From NCBI RefSeq assembly GCF_041677825.1, contig NZ_JBAYPG010000016.1, forward strand, positions 1 through 64,000: DNA of 64,000 nucleotides, given 5' to 3'. How positions within the stretch are numbered: the first letter of the stretch is position 1; each line of letters begins with the position of its first letter. Below the pieces are notes generated by a model. The model saw only the letters and a list, made by a program, of their open reading frames with translations. It was not told where the DNA came from and did no database searches. A program made the position numbers and the translations under genes. This document shows positions 1-8,936 of the stretch, piece by piece. This stretch comes from Castellaniella sp041677825. GTDB taxonomy: Bacteria; Pseudomonadota; Gammaproteobacteria; Burkholderiales; Burkholderiaceae_B.

Positions 1-324
1 CGTTTCAGTGGTACGATTTGGCATAGGCAGTCTCGTTTTGGTTGTGGTGTCGAATACCAGTAACCATAAGCCTTTGGCGCGAGATTGCCTACCCGTTTCT
101 ACAACAATAATGAAATTTCCGGGATAGCGCAGTCAGTGCAAGTACCCGCTGTTCAACCTTGGCTGAGGTCAGCGCCAATCGACCCGTGCAAAGGAAGGTG
201 CCAAAATCCTCCAGCTGACAGCATCTTGGCAGTGCTACGCTGGTAGACTTCCAATTATTCACAAAATGACGAGCACCGTGCGTGGGCACTGGCGCTTGCC
301 ATGTACTGTGAGTGAGGTGTCATA
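1..324. other. No gene recognised at the left edge
   Basis: The reading frames in this stretch are short and match no family I recognise. It probably carries the promoter of the small plus-strand gene that begins at 325, but I could not pick a convincing -35/-10 pair. The composition is lower in GC than in the polysaccharide genes that follow. Confidence 0.4.
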
Positions 325-669
325 ATGAAGACTATTCCGTGGATCCTGCGCGTCTATGGTGAGCGTTGTGACAATCAGTGGTCCCTCATTTGCCTCGACT
401 TCAACCTGACTGTGCAGGCTGATTCGCTGGACGAAGCGCAAACGAAGCTACTCGGCATGACCAAGTCGTATCTCAACGAAGCGCTCGCGGCCGATGGCCC
501 TGATCATCGATATGCCGAGCATTTTCTTCGTCGGCGCGCGCCATGGGGGTTCTGGGTCAAATACTATATTGCCCTTGTCCGCGCCCATCTCGGCGGTACG
601 CGTGATGGCAAGTGCGGCAAGCGGATAGCAAAGTCTGAAGCTATTCCGATGGTACCCGCTGGCGCATGA
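325..669 (+). CDS. Small HicB/DUF1902-like protein
   Basis: A 114-residue soluble protein. Residues about 19-52 (WSLICLDFNLTVQADS followed by DEAQTKL) have the look of HicB/DUF1902-like proteins, small beta-alpha-beta folds found as orphan genes or as antitoxin partners. The C-terminal half is basic and contains FLRRRAPWGF, a pattern I associate with longer HicB-like orphans. The start is supported by GAGG at 314-317, seven bases before the ATG. No HicA-like toxin lies next to it in this window. It is the only plus-strand gene apart from the island at 23.6-25.0 kb, and it converges with the polysaccharide locus. It is probably outside that locus. The function is unknown. Confidence 0.6.
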   Translation: MKTIPWILRVYGERCDNQWSLICLDFNLTVQADSLDEAQTKLLGMTKSYLNEALAADGPDHRYAEHFLRRRAPWGFWVKYYIALVRAHLGGTRDGKCGKRIAKSEAIPMVPAGA

Positions 670-746
670 TCCTGCAGTGTCATTCCTGAATATGGCGTCT
701 GCCTGCAGAAACGCCGGGTTGCTGTTGTCATGGCTGAGGCCATCGA

Positions 747-1814
747 TCACCCGCCCAGGAACCCCGGCGGCTGCAGCCCCTCTTCGACCTGCGCGCGCAG
801 CCGTGCAAAAGCCCGCAGCACTTCGCCGGGCGTAAGGGCCGTGCGCCAGTAACGATCGCGCAGCCGCCCGCCAATCAGCCACTTCGGGTACACGAAGGCG
901 GCCGGCGACCACGCCGGCAGCCAGCAGCGCGTACGGGTCGGGCGCCCGGTGAGCGACAGCGTGGGCACCCCCACGCTGGACGACAGATGCCCTATGCCTG
1001 ACTCATTGCCGATGAACCAGCCCGACTGGTGGATGAACCCGGCCACGGCCGACAGCGACGGCAGCTCGGGCAGCCCCAGGCCCAGTTCGCGCACCCACAG
1101 CCAGTCGGGCCGCTCGGCCGGCGAGACGATATAACAGGGCTCGAAACCCTGATCCTGCAGGCGCAGGCCCAGCGTGCGGAAGTGGCGCGGCGCCCAGCAG
1201 CGCTGGGCCCCCGTCGAGGTGGGATGGATCACCACCCGGCGCGGATGGCGGCGCCATGAATGGGGCTCGGGTGCACGCATGCCGTCATCTGCCGTGGCCT
1301 GCGTCAGGCCCAGATAATGATGGCAGAAGCGCACGATCTGATCCAGCTTGGTGAACCCGCGCCCGGTCACCCGCACCAGGCCATCGTAATACAGCGCCTG
1401 CGGATGATACGCACAGAGACTGAACGGCCAATCCACGTGCATCTGCAGGCACAGGTCGAAGCCCCGCAGGGTTTCGGTGGCCTGCGCCTCGGCCAGCGCC
1501 GGGCACACCGCCAGCCCCGGCAGCCAGTCGGCCAGCGCGCGGGCATAATCGCCATACACGCAGACCTCGCGCCCCGCCGCCCGCAGGTTCTGGGCAATCG
1601 TCAGCATCAGCAGAGAATCACCCAGCCGCGGCGCCAGCACCACCGCCACCCGCTGGCTGGCCTCGGCCATCTGTCGTACCCCGGCAATCTCAGCCGGGTT
1701 GCGCGGCGCCAGCCGGGCCAGCGCGACACCGTCGGCCGGGCCAGACGCTACGCCAGACGCCGAGCCAGCCAACTGCGCCGAACCAGATCTGCCCGATAAG
1801 GGCGCGCGGCTCAT
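747..1814 (-). CDS. Glycosyltransferase family 9 (heptosyltransferase-like)
   Basis: A 355-residue cytoplasmic GT-B fold transferase of family GT9, which normally moves heptose or another NDP-sugar onto a lipid-linked acceptor. The N-terminal Rossmann start is RVAVVLAPRLGDSLLM at residues 55-70. The C-terminal nucleotide-sugar domain has IHPTSTGAQRCW near 196-207 and the family signature ESGIGHL at 271-277. The ATG at 1814 overlaps the stop of the upstream sugar transferase as ATGA. A longer frame to 1877 would intrude into that gene and is rejected. It is the last gene of the minus-strand run. The first 50 residues are Ala/Gly/Ser-rich and unconserved. The substrate cannot be named from sequence. 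Confidence 0.85.
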   Translation of the reverse strand: MSRAPLSGRSGSAQLAGSASGVASGPADGVALARLAPRNPAEIAGVRQMAEASQRVAVVLAPRLGDSLLMLTIAQNLRAAGREVCVYGDYARALADWLPGLAVCPALAEAQATETLRGFDLCLQMHVDWPFSLCAYHPQALYYDGLVRVTGRGFTKLDQIVRFCHHYLGLTQATADDGMRAPEPHSWRRHPRRVVIHPTSTGAQRCWAPRHFRTLGLRLQDQGFEPCYIVSPAERPDWLWVRELGLGLPELPSLSAVAGFIHQSGWFIGNESGIGHLSSSVGVPTLSLTGRPTRTRCWLPAWSPAAFVYPKWLIGGRLRDRYWRTALTPGEVLRAFARLRAQVEEGLQPPGFLGG

Positions 1815-3103
1815 CGTGCCCCCCAACCCGTGAGCACGATGCGCACCGTCTTGAACACGATGAGCAGATCCAGCCACAGCGAGAAATGCTTGATGTAATA
1901 GAAATCGTGCTGGATCTTGATGCGCGTGGATTCGGTGTCATCCGCATAGCCCTGCATCACCTGCGCCCAGCCCGTGATGCCCGGACGCACCACGTGGCGG
2001 TAGATATAGAACGGAATTTCTTCCTCGAAGCGATCCACGAACACCCGCTGCTCGGGGCGCGGCCCGATCAGGCTCATGCTGCCGCCCAACACGTTGAAGA
2101 GCTGCGGCAGCTCATCGAGCCGGGTCTTGCGGATGAAGCGCCCCAGCCGCGTGATGCGGTCGTCGTGGTTGTTCGCCAGGCGCGCACCGCGGGCCTCGGC
2201 ATCGACCACCATGCTGCGGAACTTGAAAATGCGGAAATCCCGGTTGCCCAGCCCCACCCGGTTCTGGATGAACAGCGCCGGCCCCGGGCTGTCGATGCGG
2301 ATGGCCAGCGCCACCAGCGCCATGACAGGCAGCGTGAGCGGCAGCGTCACCAGCACCGCCAGCACATCCAGCAGGCGCTTGCTGAGCACGTACAGGGGCG
2401 ACGGCAGCAGGGTACCGACCTCACTCTCGGACAGATGGCTGATCTGCACCCGCCCGGTGAGCGCCTCGACCACCTGGCGCACATTGAACACCGGGATATG
2501 CGCCAGAATGCAGCGCGCCAGGAAGCGCTCCCAGTCGGGCGTCATGTGCTCGCCGCCCAGATCGGCCACGATACCGTCGTAGCGTACGCCCTGCAGATCC
2601 GGGCTGGCCAGATAGCGGAACTCGAGGTTCTGGGTGGTCTGAAGCTGCCCGGTATCCACCATGGGCAGCACGGCGAACTTCATGCGTCGGTAGCGACGAC
2701 CCACATAATGGCTGCCATAACACCACAGCAGGGCCAGGGCCCAGGCCGTGAGCAGGGCCGAGCGCGAATAGCTGCTGCGCGTGAAGAACAGGGCGGCAAA
2801 CGACAGGGCGTACACCCCCGAGACAATCGGCGCGATGTGTGCCCAGACCTGCCCGCCCACGAACCGGGCCAGGCGCCGCAGCAGCCAGAACGACAGCACC
2901 CAGGCCGCCCCGGCCGCCCACAGCGTGTTGACGCGGTTCTGCGTCAAGTCGTCCCAATCGGACACCTCCCACAGCCAGAACGATGGCAGCAGCACACAGC
3001 ACACCAGCCCCACCAACAGCTGGAACGGGGCCGAAAGCAGAAGGATTTCATACCAGCGCGAATGGCGCCGGGCCTTCGGATCGAGGGACGTGTCCATGGG
3101 CAT
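1811..3103 (-). CDS. Undecaprenyl-phosphate sugar phosphotransferase (WcaJ-type)
   Basis: A 430-residue polyprenyl-phosphate hexose-1-phosphate transferase, the membrane enzyme that starts a repeat unit by loading the first sugar phosphate onto undecaprenyl phosphate. Hydrophobic segments lie at about 24-46, 62-76, 88-107 and 117-131, followed by a soluble middle domain. The bacterial sugar-transferase domain spans about 240-430, with KRLLDVLAV at 242-250, the catalytic Asp-Glu in RLDELPQLFNVL at 328-339, IGPRP at 346-350 and RPGITGWAQV at 373-382. The start at 3103 has GTGAGG inside the end of the preceding gene; ATG 3097 is possible. This is the larger of two initiating transferases in the locus. 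Glucose-1-phosphate is the usual WcaJ substrate, but this is not proven here. Confidence 0.9.
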   Translation of the reverse strand: MPMDTSLDPKARRHSRWYEILLLSAPFQLLVGLVCCVLLPSFWLWEVSDWDDLTQNRVNTLWAAGAAWVLSFWLLRRLARFVGGQVWAHIAPIVSGVYALSFAALFFTRSSYSRSALLTAWALALLWCYGSHYVGRRYRRMKFAVLPMVDTGQLQTTQNLEFRYLASPDLQGVRYDGIVADLGGEHMTPDWERFLARCILAHIPVFNVRQVVEALTGRVQISHLSESEVGTLLPSPLYVLSKRLLDVLAVLVTLPLTLPVMALVALAIRIDSPGPALFIQNRVGLGNRDFRIFKFRSMVVDAEARGARLANNHDDRITRLGRFIRKTRLDELPQLFNVLGGSMSLIGPRPEQRVFVDRFEEEIPFYIYRHVVRPGITGWAQVMQGYADDTESTRIKIQHDFYYIKHFSLWLDLLIVFKTVRIVLTGWGAR

Positions 3104-3110
3104 GCAGGCC

Positions 3111-3947
3111 TCACCCCGCATCCGGCACCGCGCTGGCGGCACCCGATGCCCCACGCCGCTTGGCCAGCGCGCGCCACGCATAATGCCCCATGAGCCCGGC
3201 CGAGCGCAGCAGCGGCAGCCCCAGGTGGCGACGATAGATGGCCCATTGCCAGCCCGCATTGCGCCACAGATTGCCCGACAGCGAGCCCGCATGCACCCGG
3301 TACTCTGCCAGCGGCTGCGCCCCCGGCACCCGGCGCGCCACGCCACCGCGGCGCATGGCCTGCAGCCAGAACAGATAATCTTCGTGGCCTATGGGCTGAA
3401 AACGCAAGCTGCGCGCCAGTTCGCCCTGCAGCATGCCGGTGGACATGCCGATCACATTGCCGCGCAGCAAGCCCGTGAAGGATGCAATGGGCGGCGGCAC
3501 CACCAGATTGAGCGGCCCCTGGGCGCCAAAGCGCCGATATGTCGTGTAGCTGACGGGACACCCCGTCTGGCGCATGCTGCGGCATTGCTGCGCCAGCTTG
3601 TCGGGATGCCAGCGGTCATCGGCATCGAGAAACGCCACATACCGCCCGCGCGCCTGTTCGAGCGCCCGGTTGCGCGTGGCCGCCACCCCCAGATTCACCT
3701 CATTGCACCAGACCCGCACGCGCGCATCCGCCCGCGCGTTCTCTTGCGCGATCTGCAGTGTGTCATCTGTGGCCGCGTCCACCACGAGCAGGAGTTCCCA
3801 CTCGGACATGGACTGCGCCCGCACAGACGCCACCGCCTCGGCCAGGGTGGCGGCCGCGTTCCAGGCCGGCATGATCACGGACACCAGGGGTGAGTCTGCA
3901 GAAGGCGCGAGAGTCATGATTGCAGGGAGAACAATTGCAGGGAGCAC
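3111..3947 (-). CDS. Glycosyltransferase family 2
   Basis: A 278-residue inverting GT-A transferase of family GT2, acting on the inner membrane face on lipid-linked oligosaccharide. VSVIMPAWNA at 22-31 opens the nucleotide-binding fold, and the metal-binding FLDADDRWHPDKL (DADD at 108-111) is intact. The C-terminal part has HEDYLFWLQAM, typical of GT2 acceptor regions. The start at 3947 gives an odd hydrophobic first ten residues, and ATG 3917 (MTLAPSAD) is an equally good choice. It ends seven bases before the WcaJ-type gene, so the two are cotranscribed. The donor and acceptor are unknown. Confidence 0.82.
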   Translation of the reverse strand: MLPAIVLPAIMTLAPSADSPLVSVIMPAWNAAATLAEAVASVRAQSMSEWELLLVVDAATDDTLQIAQENARADARVRVWCNEVNLGVAATRNRALEQARGRYVAFLDADDRWHPDKLAQQCRSMRQTGCPVSYTTYRRFGAQGPLNLVVPPPIASFTGLLRGNVIGMSTGMLQGELARSLRFQPIGHEDYLFWLQAMRRGGVARRVPGAQPLAEYRVHAGSLSGNLWRNAGWQWAIYRRHLGLPLLRSAGLMGHYAWRALAKRRGASGAASAVPDAG

Positions 3948-4045
3948 ATCCAGAATGATCCCGTGAACATATCATGATACCGGGCCGTTGTTGTGGCGGA
4001 TGCCCTTGTATATGGGGATCGCCGATGCCCCGTCAGCGCGCCCAG

Positions 4046-5233
4046 TCACCACCCCAGCGTTCGCCGCAGCTTGCGCACCACCCGCCGGGTCAGCTGATGG
4101 CACGCCCTGTGCAGGCGCCACACGGGCCAGGCCTGACGCGCCACGGTTTTCTGCAACGCAGCATTGCGCTGTGCCAGCCGAGTCGCCAAGGTCTCATAGC
4201 CTGGCAGGACACCCTGATCCGTGAGATTGAATTCTTCGAGTGCAAACAGATTCCGGCGCGTGGCCCCGAGCATGTAGCTGTCCAGCGCCGCCGACAGCTC
4301 GATGTAATCCAGATCCGAAAATCCGTAGAGCTGCGCCACCTGGTTTCTGGCGGCCTCATCGTTCAGGATTTCGTACAGCCAGCGCAGGCCCAGCTGCCAT
4401 GCATTGGGCTGTGCATTCGTGATGCAGGCTATGGCCAGCAGAAACTTCATGTTGCAGCCGTCGGAGCGACGCCAGGATGAGAATTCGGGGAATACCCGCA
4501 CGAAGTCATCGAACGAGGATAGCGCCAGGTAGTTTTCGCGCAGAAAATTGAATTCATTGGCAATGCGCACGTAGACTTCAGGGCGCTGACCACTCACGTT
4601 GGACCGATTGGTGAATCGCCTGAGCTGAATCAGCCGTTCTTCCAGCACCTGGACCGGGTAATGCAGCAGCAAACGCGACCAGAATTCACCGTCGTCAGTC
4701 TGCCCAAGACCGTACCGATACACGCCCACTTGTTCATAGCAGCGCTTGCGGGCCACGAGCGTGGGCTGACAGAGCGCGATCGTGCCATCGAAGACGTGCC
4801 TGAGCAGTTCCCATCTGGACCGTTCGGGCGGATTCAGCCACTCATTCCTCACCTTGTTGCCGTGTTCGTCGATGACCTGCGCCCAGGTGAAGGTCGCGCC
4901 CACCTCGGGATGGGCATCCAGGTAGGCCACTTGCCGCTCGAGTTTTTCCGGCATCCAGATGTCATCGGAATGATGGATGGCGATGAACTCACCGGAAGCA
5001 TCTGCAATCGCCTGATTGATCAAATGCACGATCTGGCCCGGCCTTTCGCTTCGCCGTGCAGAGACCCGAGCATCATCGACGCTCGATATCAATGACCACG
5101 AGCCATCCGACGATGCATCATCTAGAATCACGAGTTCATGATCCGTGAATGACTGCTGCAATACGCTGTTGATGGCCTGCCCAAGAAAGGGCTCATGGTT
5201 GAAAGACGTCAGAATGACAGAAACACGAGGCAA
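4046..5233 (-). CDS. Glycosyltransferase family 2, larger form
   Basis: A 395-residue GT2 transferase. VSVILTSFNHE at 4-14 and IAIHHSDDIWMPEKL (HSDD at 88-91) are the donor-binding and metal motifs. The 150 C-terminal residues beyond the catalytic domain have no motif I recognise, apart from a short Arg-rich end. The gene appears to start with TTG: the strong site GGAGAG lies five bases before it, and no ATG occurs before the conserved beta strand. A 98-base gap separates it from the GT2 gene downstream. The substrate is unknown. Confidence 0.82.
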   Translation of the reverse strand: MPRVSVILTSFNHEPFLGQAINSVLQQSFTDHELVILDDASSDGSWSLISSVDDARVSARRSERPGQIVHLINQAIADASGEFIAIHHSDDIWMPEKLERQVAYLDAHPEVGATFTWAQVIDEHGNKVRNEWLNPPERSRWELLRHVFDGTIALCQPTLVARKRCYEQVGVYRYGLGQTDDGEFWSRLLLHYPVQVLEERLIQLRRFTNRSNVSGQRPEVYVRIANEFNFLRENYLALSSFDDFVRVFPEFSSWRRSDGCNMKFLLAIACITNAQPNAWQLGLRWLYEILNDEAARNQVAQLYGFSDLDYIELSAALDSYMLGATRRNLFALEEFNLTDQGVLPGYETLATRLAQRNAALQKTVARQAWPVWRLHRACHQLTRRVVRKLRRTLGW

Positions 5234-5252
5234 GTTTTCTCTCCGGCGGTGG

Positions 5253-5975
5253 CTACGGCCTTTCGACCAGGCAATCGAACCGAAAATAGGCGCTCATGCG
5301 CTCAGGCCCTTGCGACAGGATGGTTGCCCGAAACCCAGTTGCCTCAACCAGTGCCCTGAATTGTTCCCGAGTCCACCAGTTACCGATATGCGGCGTACCG
5401 GACGCTTTCTGCTTTCTGTAATACGCCATTTTTTCTTCGGTATCGTAATACGAAGCCAGCTGGTCGTGATCTGGAATGCCACTGATGTACATGGTCTGCA
5501 CGCTGGCCGCCCCATGTACGGCCTCGAGCAGGCGAACGAGATCATCAGACTCGAGACACGAGATCGAATCACAGATATACGCCTTGCTGCACCCTTCGAA
5601 GAAGCTCGCTGGCAATCTGGATACGTCGGCTGTCAGATAATCGACATTGTCCGCCGCACTGAATTCGCGAGCGTAATCCACCATCTGATCAGAAATATCG
5701 ACAGCCCTGATACGGCCTGCCTTCCGCGCCATCACACGCGTGATCAAGCCATTTCCGCAGCAGAGATCGGCGACCATGTCAGAATCAGTCAGACGCAGTG
5801 CGCGCGCAATGGCACCGATGGTGAGGTCGATCTGACCCTGATCCATTTCCTGGCCATTCACGGTTCTCTCGACCTGCTTCAGCGGGGATCCCCGGAATTT
5901 CTCGACCTTCGCATTGTAATGATTTTTCCAATATTCATTCACGACTGACAGCACCTCGAAGAAAACCCGACCCAT
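5253..5975 (-). CDS. Class I SAM-dependent methyltransferase
   Basis: A 240-residue soluble methyltransferase. Motif I, VADLCCGNG, is at 68-76, and the acidic residue that binds the SAM ribose is D93 in AVDIS. The C-terminal sheet contains the pattern NWWTREQFRALVEATGF. In polysaccharide loci such enzymes O- or N-methylate a sugar residue. It sits between two GT2 genes and a WbqC/aminotransferase set, so tailoring of an amino sugar is a reasonable guess. The ATG at 5975 has a poor ribosome site; a GTG at 5939 with an upstream GAGG is an alternative. Confidence 0.78.
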   Translation of the reverse strand: MGRVFFEVLSVVNEYWKNHYNAKVEKFRGSPLKQVERTVNGQEMDQGQIDLTIGAIARALRLTDSDMVADLCCGNGLITRVMARKAGRIRAVDISDQMVDYAREFSAADNVDYLTADVSRLPASFFEGCSKAYICDSISCLESDDLVRLLEAVHGAASVQTMYISGIPDHDQLASYYDTEEKMAYYRKQKASGTPHIGNWWTREQFRALVEATGFRATILSQGPERMSAYFRFDCLVERP

Positions 5976-6031
5976 GGCCGGAAAATTGCCGATGGCTCAT
6001 ACCATCAAATTCAATACCACAGAAGCACATT

Positions 6032-7039
6032 TCAATATCTGAACAAAACGTCGAGCACCTCGTGGATCACCCGGTCCATATCATCTGCGCCATAACGCTG
6101 GTCACACGGCAAGGCCAGACATCGGTCCAGCAACTGGCGTTCGATACAATCTTCGCCAATTCTCGGGCGTGCTTCATCCCAGAACGTCGGCACATAAATG
6201 CCTTTGTCAGCCAGGGCTCGCCTGGCATGGGTAACGTCCCGGTCCACGACCAGTGGATAGCAAAGTGGCACACTGCAGGCATCGAGCACCCACTGGATCG
6301 CATTCAAGTCATTGAACGCCTTGGCAAGCCGGATGAAATTCAACCGCCTCCGACACTGCACATCCTGCATGTCGATGCTGTGCAAAAGGCGTGCTGTCAG
6401 GCGTGACATGCGCAGTGGCGCCGTATCTTCGAGCAGTTGGTTCGCCTGCTGGAACTGTGCATAGCCGGCTCTTGCCGAAACCGTCATGCGCGTCAGCAGA
6501 TGACCCATGCGCTGGCTCGAGAGTGTATCCTCATGATCCGGCATCGTGAAATCATCACTGGATGACACCAGAAGGCCGCCATCTGGCACCCCCACGAATT
6601 TGCGCGGTGAGTAAATGGATCCGAATACATCCACGGGCGCAGCAAACAGGGCCTGGGTGTTATCCACGATCAACTGATCGGCTGGCATGCGCTGCCGTAT
6701 GCTCGCCACACCTTCATGACACAGGCCGAAATAGTTCACATAGATCAGCACCACCTGAGAACACAGAGGCCATGTGATCTTTGGATTGAATGCATCATCC
6801 AGAAAATAGAACTCAGGCGTACATCCAGCATCCCGTACGGCATCCAGAACAGAATCGCAGATATAGGCCGGCACCCAGCATTGTCTGAAATTGCCCGATT
6901 CCAGCAGAGCCCGCAATGCCGCTCGGGCCGATTGGAATTTCCGGTACGGCCGTGGAAACGGGTCGCCATGATCTGGCAGCGCCAGTTCAAAATAGCCCCC
7001 GATTTCTCTCGGTGAGGATGGATCCGATACCCCGCCCAT
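6032..7039 (-). CDS. DegT-like PLP-dependent protein, divergent
   Basis: A 335-residue fold-type I PLP protein that resembles the DegT/DnrJ/EryC1 sugar aminotransferases only weakly. The visible core is CWVPAYICDSVLDAV at 54-68, LIVDNTQALF (D126, expected to contact the pyridine nitrogen) and SPRKFVGVPDGGLL, where K147 is the likely Schiff-base lysine. The gene starts directly at the stop of the WbqC gene (TGA then ATG), so the two are translated together. The family usually sits beside WbqC and a second aminotransferase, as it does here. Whether it transaminates, or does another PLP reaction on a nucleotide sugar or an acyl donor, cannot be decided. Confidence 0.68.
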   Translation of the reverse strand: MGGVSDPSSPREIGGYFELALPDHGDPFPRPYRKFQSARAALRALLESGNFRQCWVPAYICDSVLDAVRDAGCTPEFYFLDDAFNPKITWPLCSQVVLIYVNYFGLCHEGVASIRQRMPADQLIVDNTQALFAAPVDVFGSIYSPRKFVGVPDGGLLVSSSDDFTMPDHEDTLSSQRMGHLLTRMTVSARAGYAQFQQANQLLEDTAPLRMSRLTARLLHSIDMQDVQCRRRLNFIRLAKAFNDLNAIQWVLDACSVPLCYPLVVDRDVTHARRALADKGIYVPTFWDEARPRIGEDCIERQLLDRCLALPCDQRYGADDMDRVIHEVLDVLFRY

Positions 7040-7795
7040 TCAACCACCTGCCTGACTGGCGCCTGCTGCAGCCTGCGATATTCTGGTGATTTCGCACTCT
7101 TGCAGCAAGTGGCGCGTGCCCGCCACCCCGTTGTACATCAGCACGTCGATGATGGACAAAGATGGCTGCAGCATTTCGGCTGGTTGCCCATAACGAACCT
7201 GCGGCACCTGGATCATCGACAGACCGATGTCGTTTGCCGTAAATTTTTCCACATCCAGCAAACCAAACCCGCCGACTGGATTGATCACATCTGTTGCCCC
7301 GAGTTGCAGCGCCTGAAACAGTGGCCAGTCACCGGTTTCACGGACCTCTGAATAATCGAATGGATGCGCAGACGACACGATGAGTTCGGTTTCGATCGAC
7401 AACAATTCGCAGACATCGGCGATGATCCTGCAGTTGAGCGCCCCAAGCGTATTTTCGTTGCCACTGTGCAGCATTTCTTCGACAAACGCATGAGTGTCCC
7501 GGTAATGGGGCGCTGTCTTGCGATACTGGGCAAGCTGATTCAGTATGCGGCCGCGCCAGACGCCGTCTGGCGCCAGCGGGACATCCTTGATGGCCGTGGA
7601 TACGGGATGCTTCTGCAACGGCACGGTAATGTAATGCCAATTGCCATCCGGCCCTAATATTCTGTTCCGACTCACCCAGCCACGCCTGATGTACTGGGAC
7701 TCATCGAAGAGAACGAAGCAGTCCACGGCATTGATCAACTGCCAGTATCCGATATAAGGGAAAAAGTAAGGCTGCATGCCCCCGAGGCGTTTCAT
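7040..7795 (-). CDS. WbqC-like family protein
   Basis: A 251-residue soluble protein with the WbqC family start MQPYFFPYIGYWQLI near residues 7-21, followed by DCFVLFDESQYIRRGWVSRN. WbqC proteins are common in O-antigen and capsule loci, near 4-amino-4,6-dideoxy sugar genes, and are thought to help install an unusual acyl or amino-acid group. The biochemical role is not well settled. It overlaps the upstream DegT aminotransferase by one base (TGATG) and abuts the downstream DegT-like gene, forming a tight three-gene unit. The length is normal for the family. Confidence 0.82.
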   Translation of the reverse strand: MKRLGGMQPYFFPYIGYWQLINAVDCFVLFDESQYIRRGWVSRNRILGPDGNWHYITVPLQKHPVSTAIKDVPLAPDGVWRGRILNQLAQYRKTAPHYRDTHAFVEEMLHSGNENTLGALNCRIIADVCELLSIETELIVSSAHPFDYSEVRETGDWPLFQALQLGATDVINPVGGFGLLDVEKFTANDIGLSMIQVPQVRYGQPAEMLQPSLSIIDVLMYNGVAGTRHLLQECEITRISQAAAGASQAGG

Positions 7796-8913
7796 CAGTG
7801 TCCTGCCTGCTCGATGAGCGATATGATCCGGCGTGCCTCATCATTGGTGAGCGCGGGGTAGATCGGCAGGCAAATCACCTGCTCTGCAGCCCGACTGGCC
7901 ACCCGCAACCTGTCCGGATGCGCCGATTCAAGCCCGTTGTACATCCGAAAACTGCTGATCAAGGGATGGAAATAGCGGCGCGCGTATATGCCATGCGATT
8001 GCAGCCATTCATGCAACTGATCACGCTGCAAGGGAAAACCCTGCGTGATCCGGATTGGAAAATAGGCATGGTTGGGAACATGCCCGGCTGTTTCGGGCAT
8101 GCAGTGCACGCCAAGCACACCTGAAAGCCCATCCCGATACATGGCCGCAATGGCTGCCCTGCGCGCGATGGCATCACCAACCACCTTGAGCTGCTGCAGA
8201 CCCAGTGCGGCATTGAACTCGCTCATCTTGCCATTCAGGCCCGGCAGATCGATGGTGCCCTCATCCACGAAGCCGAAGTTTCTCAGGCGATCCACCCGAG
8301 CCTTGAGATGCGCATCAGCCGATATGACGGCCCCGCCTTCAAAGGTGTTGAAGACCTTGGTGGCGTGAAAACTCAGCACCGACATGTCACCATGGTCGAA
8401 CAGGCTGCCGCTGGATAGCCTGACCCCGAAGGCATGGGCCGCATCATAGATCACCTTGAGCCCGTGCCGGCGTGCGATGTCGCCGATCGCGACCACGTCG
8501 CAAGGTTGCCCATAGCAATGGACCGGCATGATGGCCACCGTCTCGGGCCCGATGGCTGATTCAATCTGGCGGGGATCCAGATTCAGAGTATGTTCGTCGA
8601 CATCCACAAACACGGGCTTCAGACGGTTCCAGAGCAAGGAATGTGCCGTGGCCACGAACGAAAAAGGAGTTGTGATGACCTCGCCCTGAAGTTCCAGTGC
8701 CTGCAGCGCCACGATCAGACCGATCGTGCAATTGGTGAAAAGCGAGACATGCTCTACACCCAGGTACTCGGCCAGCGCCGATTCGAACCGATCATGAAAC
8801 GGGCCGCCATTGGTCAGGATTTTGCTGTGCCATATCTGCTGCAGCGCAGGCAGCAGATCATCGAGTGGCGGCAGCGACGGCTGAGTGACATGGATTGGCG
8901 AGTGCTTGTGCAT
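7795..8913 (-). CDS. DegT/DnrJ/EryC1/StrS sugar aminotransferase (VioA/FdtB-like)
   Basis: A 372-residue PLP enzyme that converts a 4-keto (or 3-keto) 6-deoxy nucleotide sugar to the amino sugar with glutamate. The catalytic lysine is K186 in LSFHATKVFNTFEGGA, and VIYDAAHAFG carries D157, which contacts the PLP ring. The SFHATKxFNTxEGG wording is the form I associate with dTDP-4-amino-4,6-dideoxyglucose transaminases such as VioA, rather than with GDP-perosamine synthase. No rmlA/rmlB genes for dTDP sugars occur in this window, so a substrate made elsewhere, or the GDP-4-keto-6-deoxymannose made by the gmd product, must be considered. It is coupled to the WbqC gene. Confidence 0.88.
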   Translation of the reverse strand: MHKHSPIHVTQPSLPPLDDLLPALQQIWHSKILTNGGPFHDRFESALAEYLGVEHVSLFTNCTIGLIVALQALELQGEVITTPFSFVATAHSLLWNRLKPVFVDVDEHTLNLDPRQIESAIGPETVAIMPVHCYGQPCDVVAIGDIARRHGLKVIYDAAHAFGVRLSSGSLFDHGDMSVLSFHATKVFNTFEGGAVISADAHLKARVDRLRNFGFVDEGTIDLPGLNGKMSEFNAALGLQQLKVVGDAIARRAAIAAMYRDGLSGVLGVHCMPETAGHVPNHAYFPIRITQGFPLQRDQLHEWLQSHGIYARRYFHPLISSFRMYNGLESAHPDRLRVASRAAEQVICLPIYPALTNDEARRIISLIEQAGH

Positions 8914-8936
8914 TTATGAGTGCCTGTGCATTGATA

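Noticed and set aside
7795..8913. Assignment of the DegT gene as GDP-perosamine synthase because gmd is present
   Set aside because: The active-site wording is closer to VioA/FdtB-type enzymes, and fcl already provides a use for the Gmd product. The substrate is left open.
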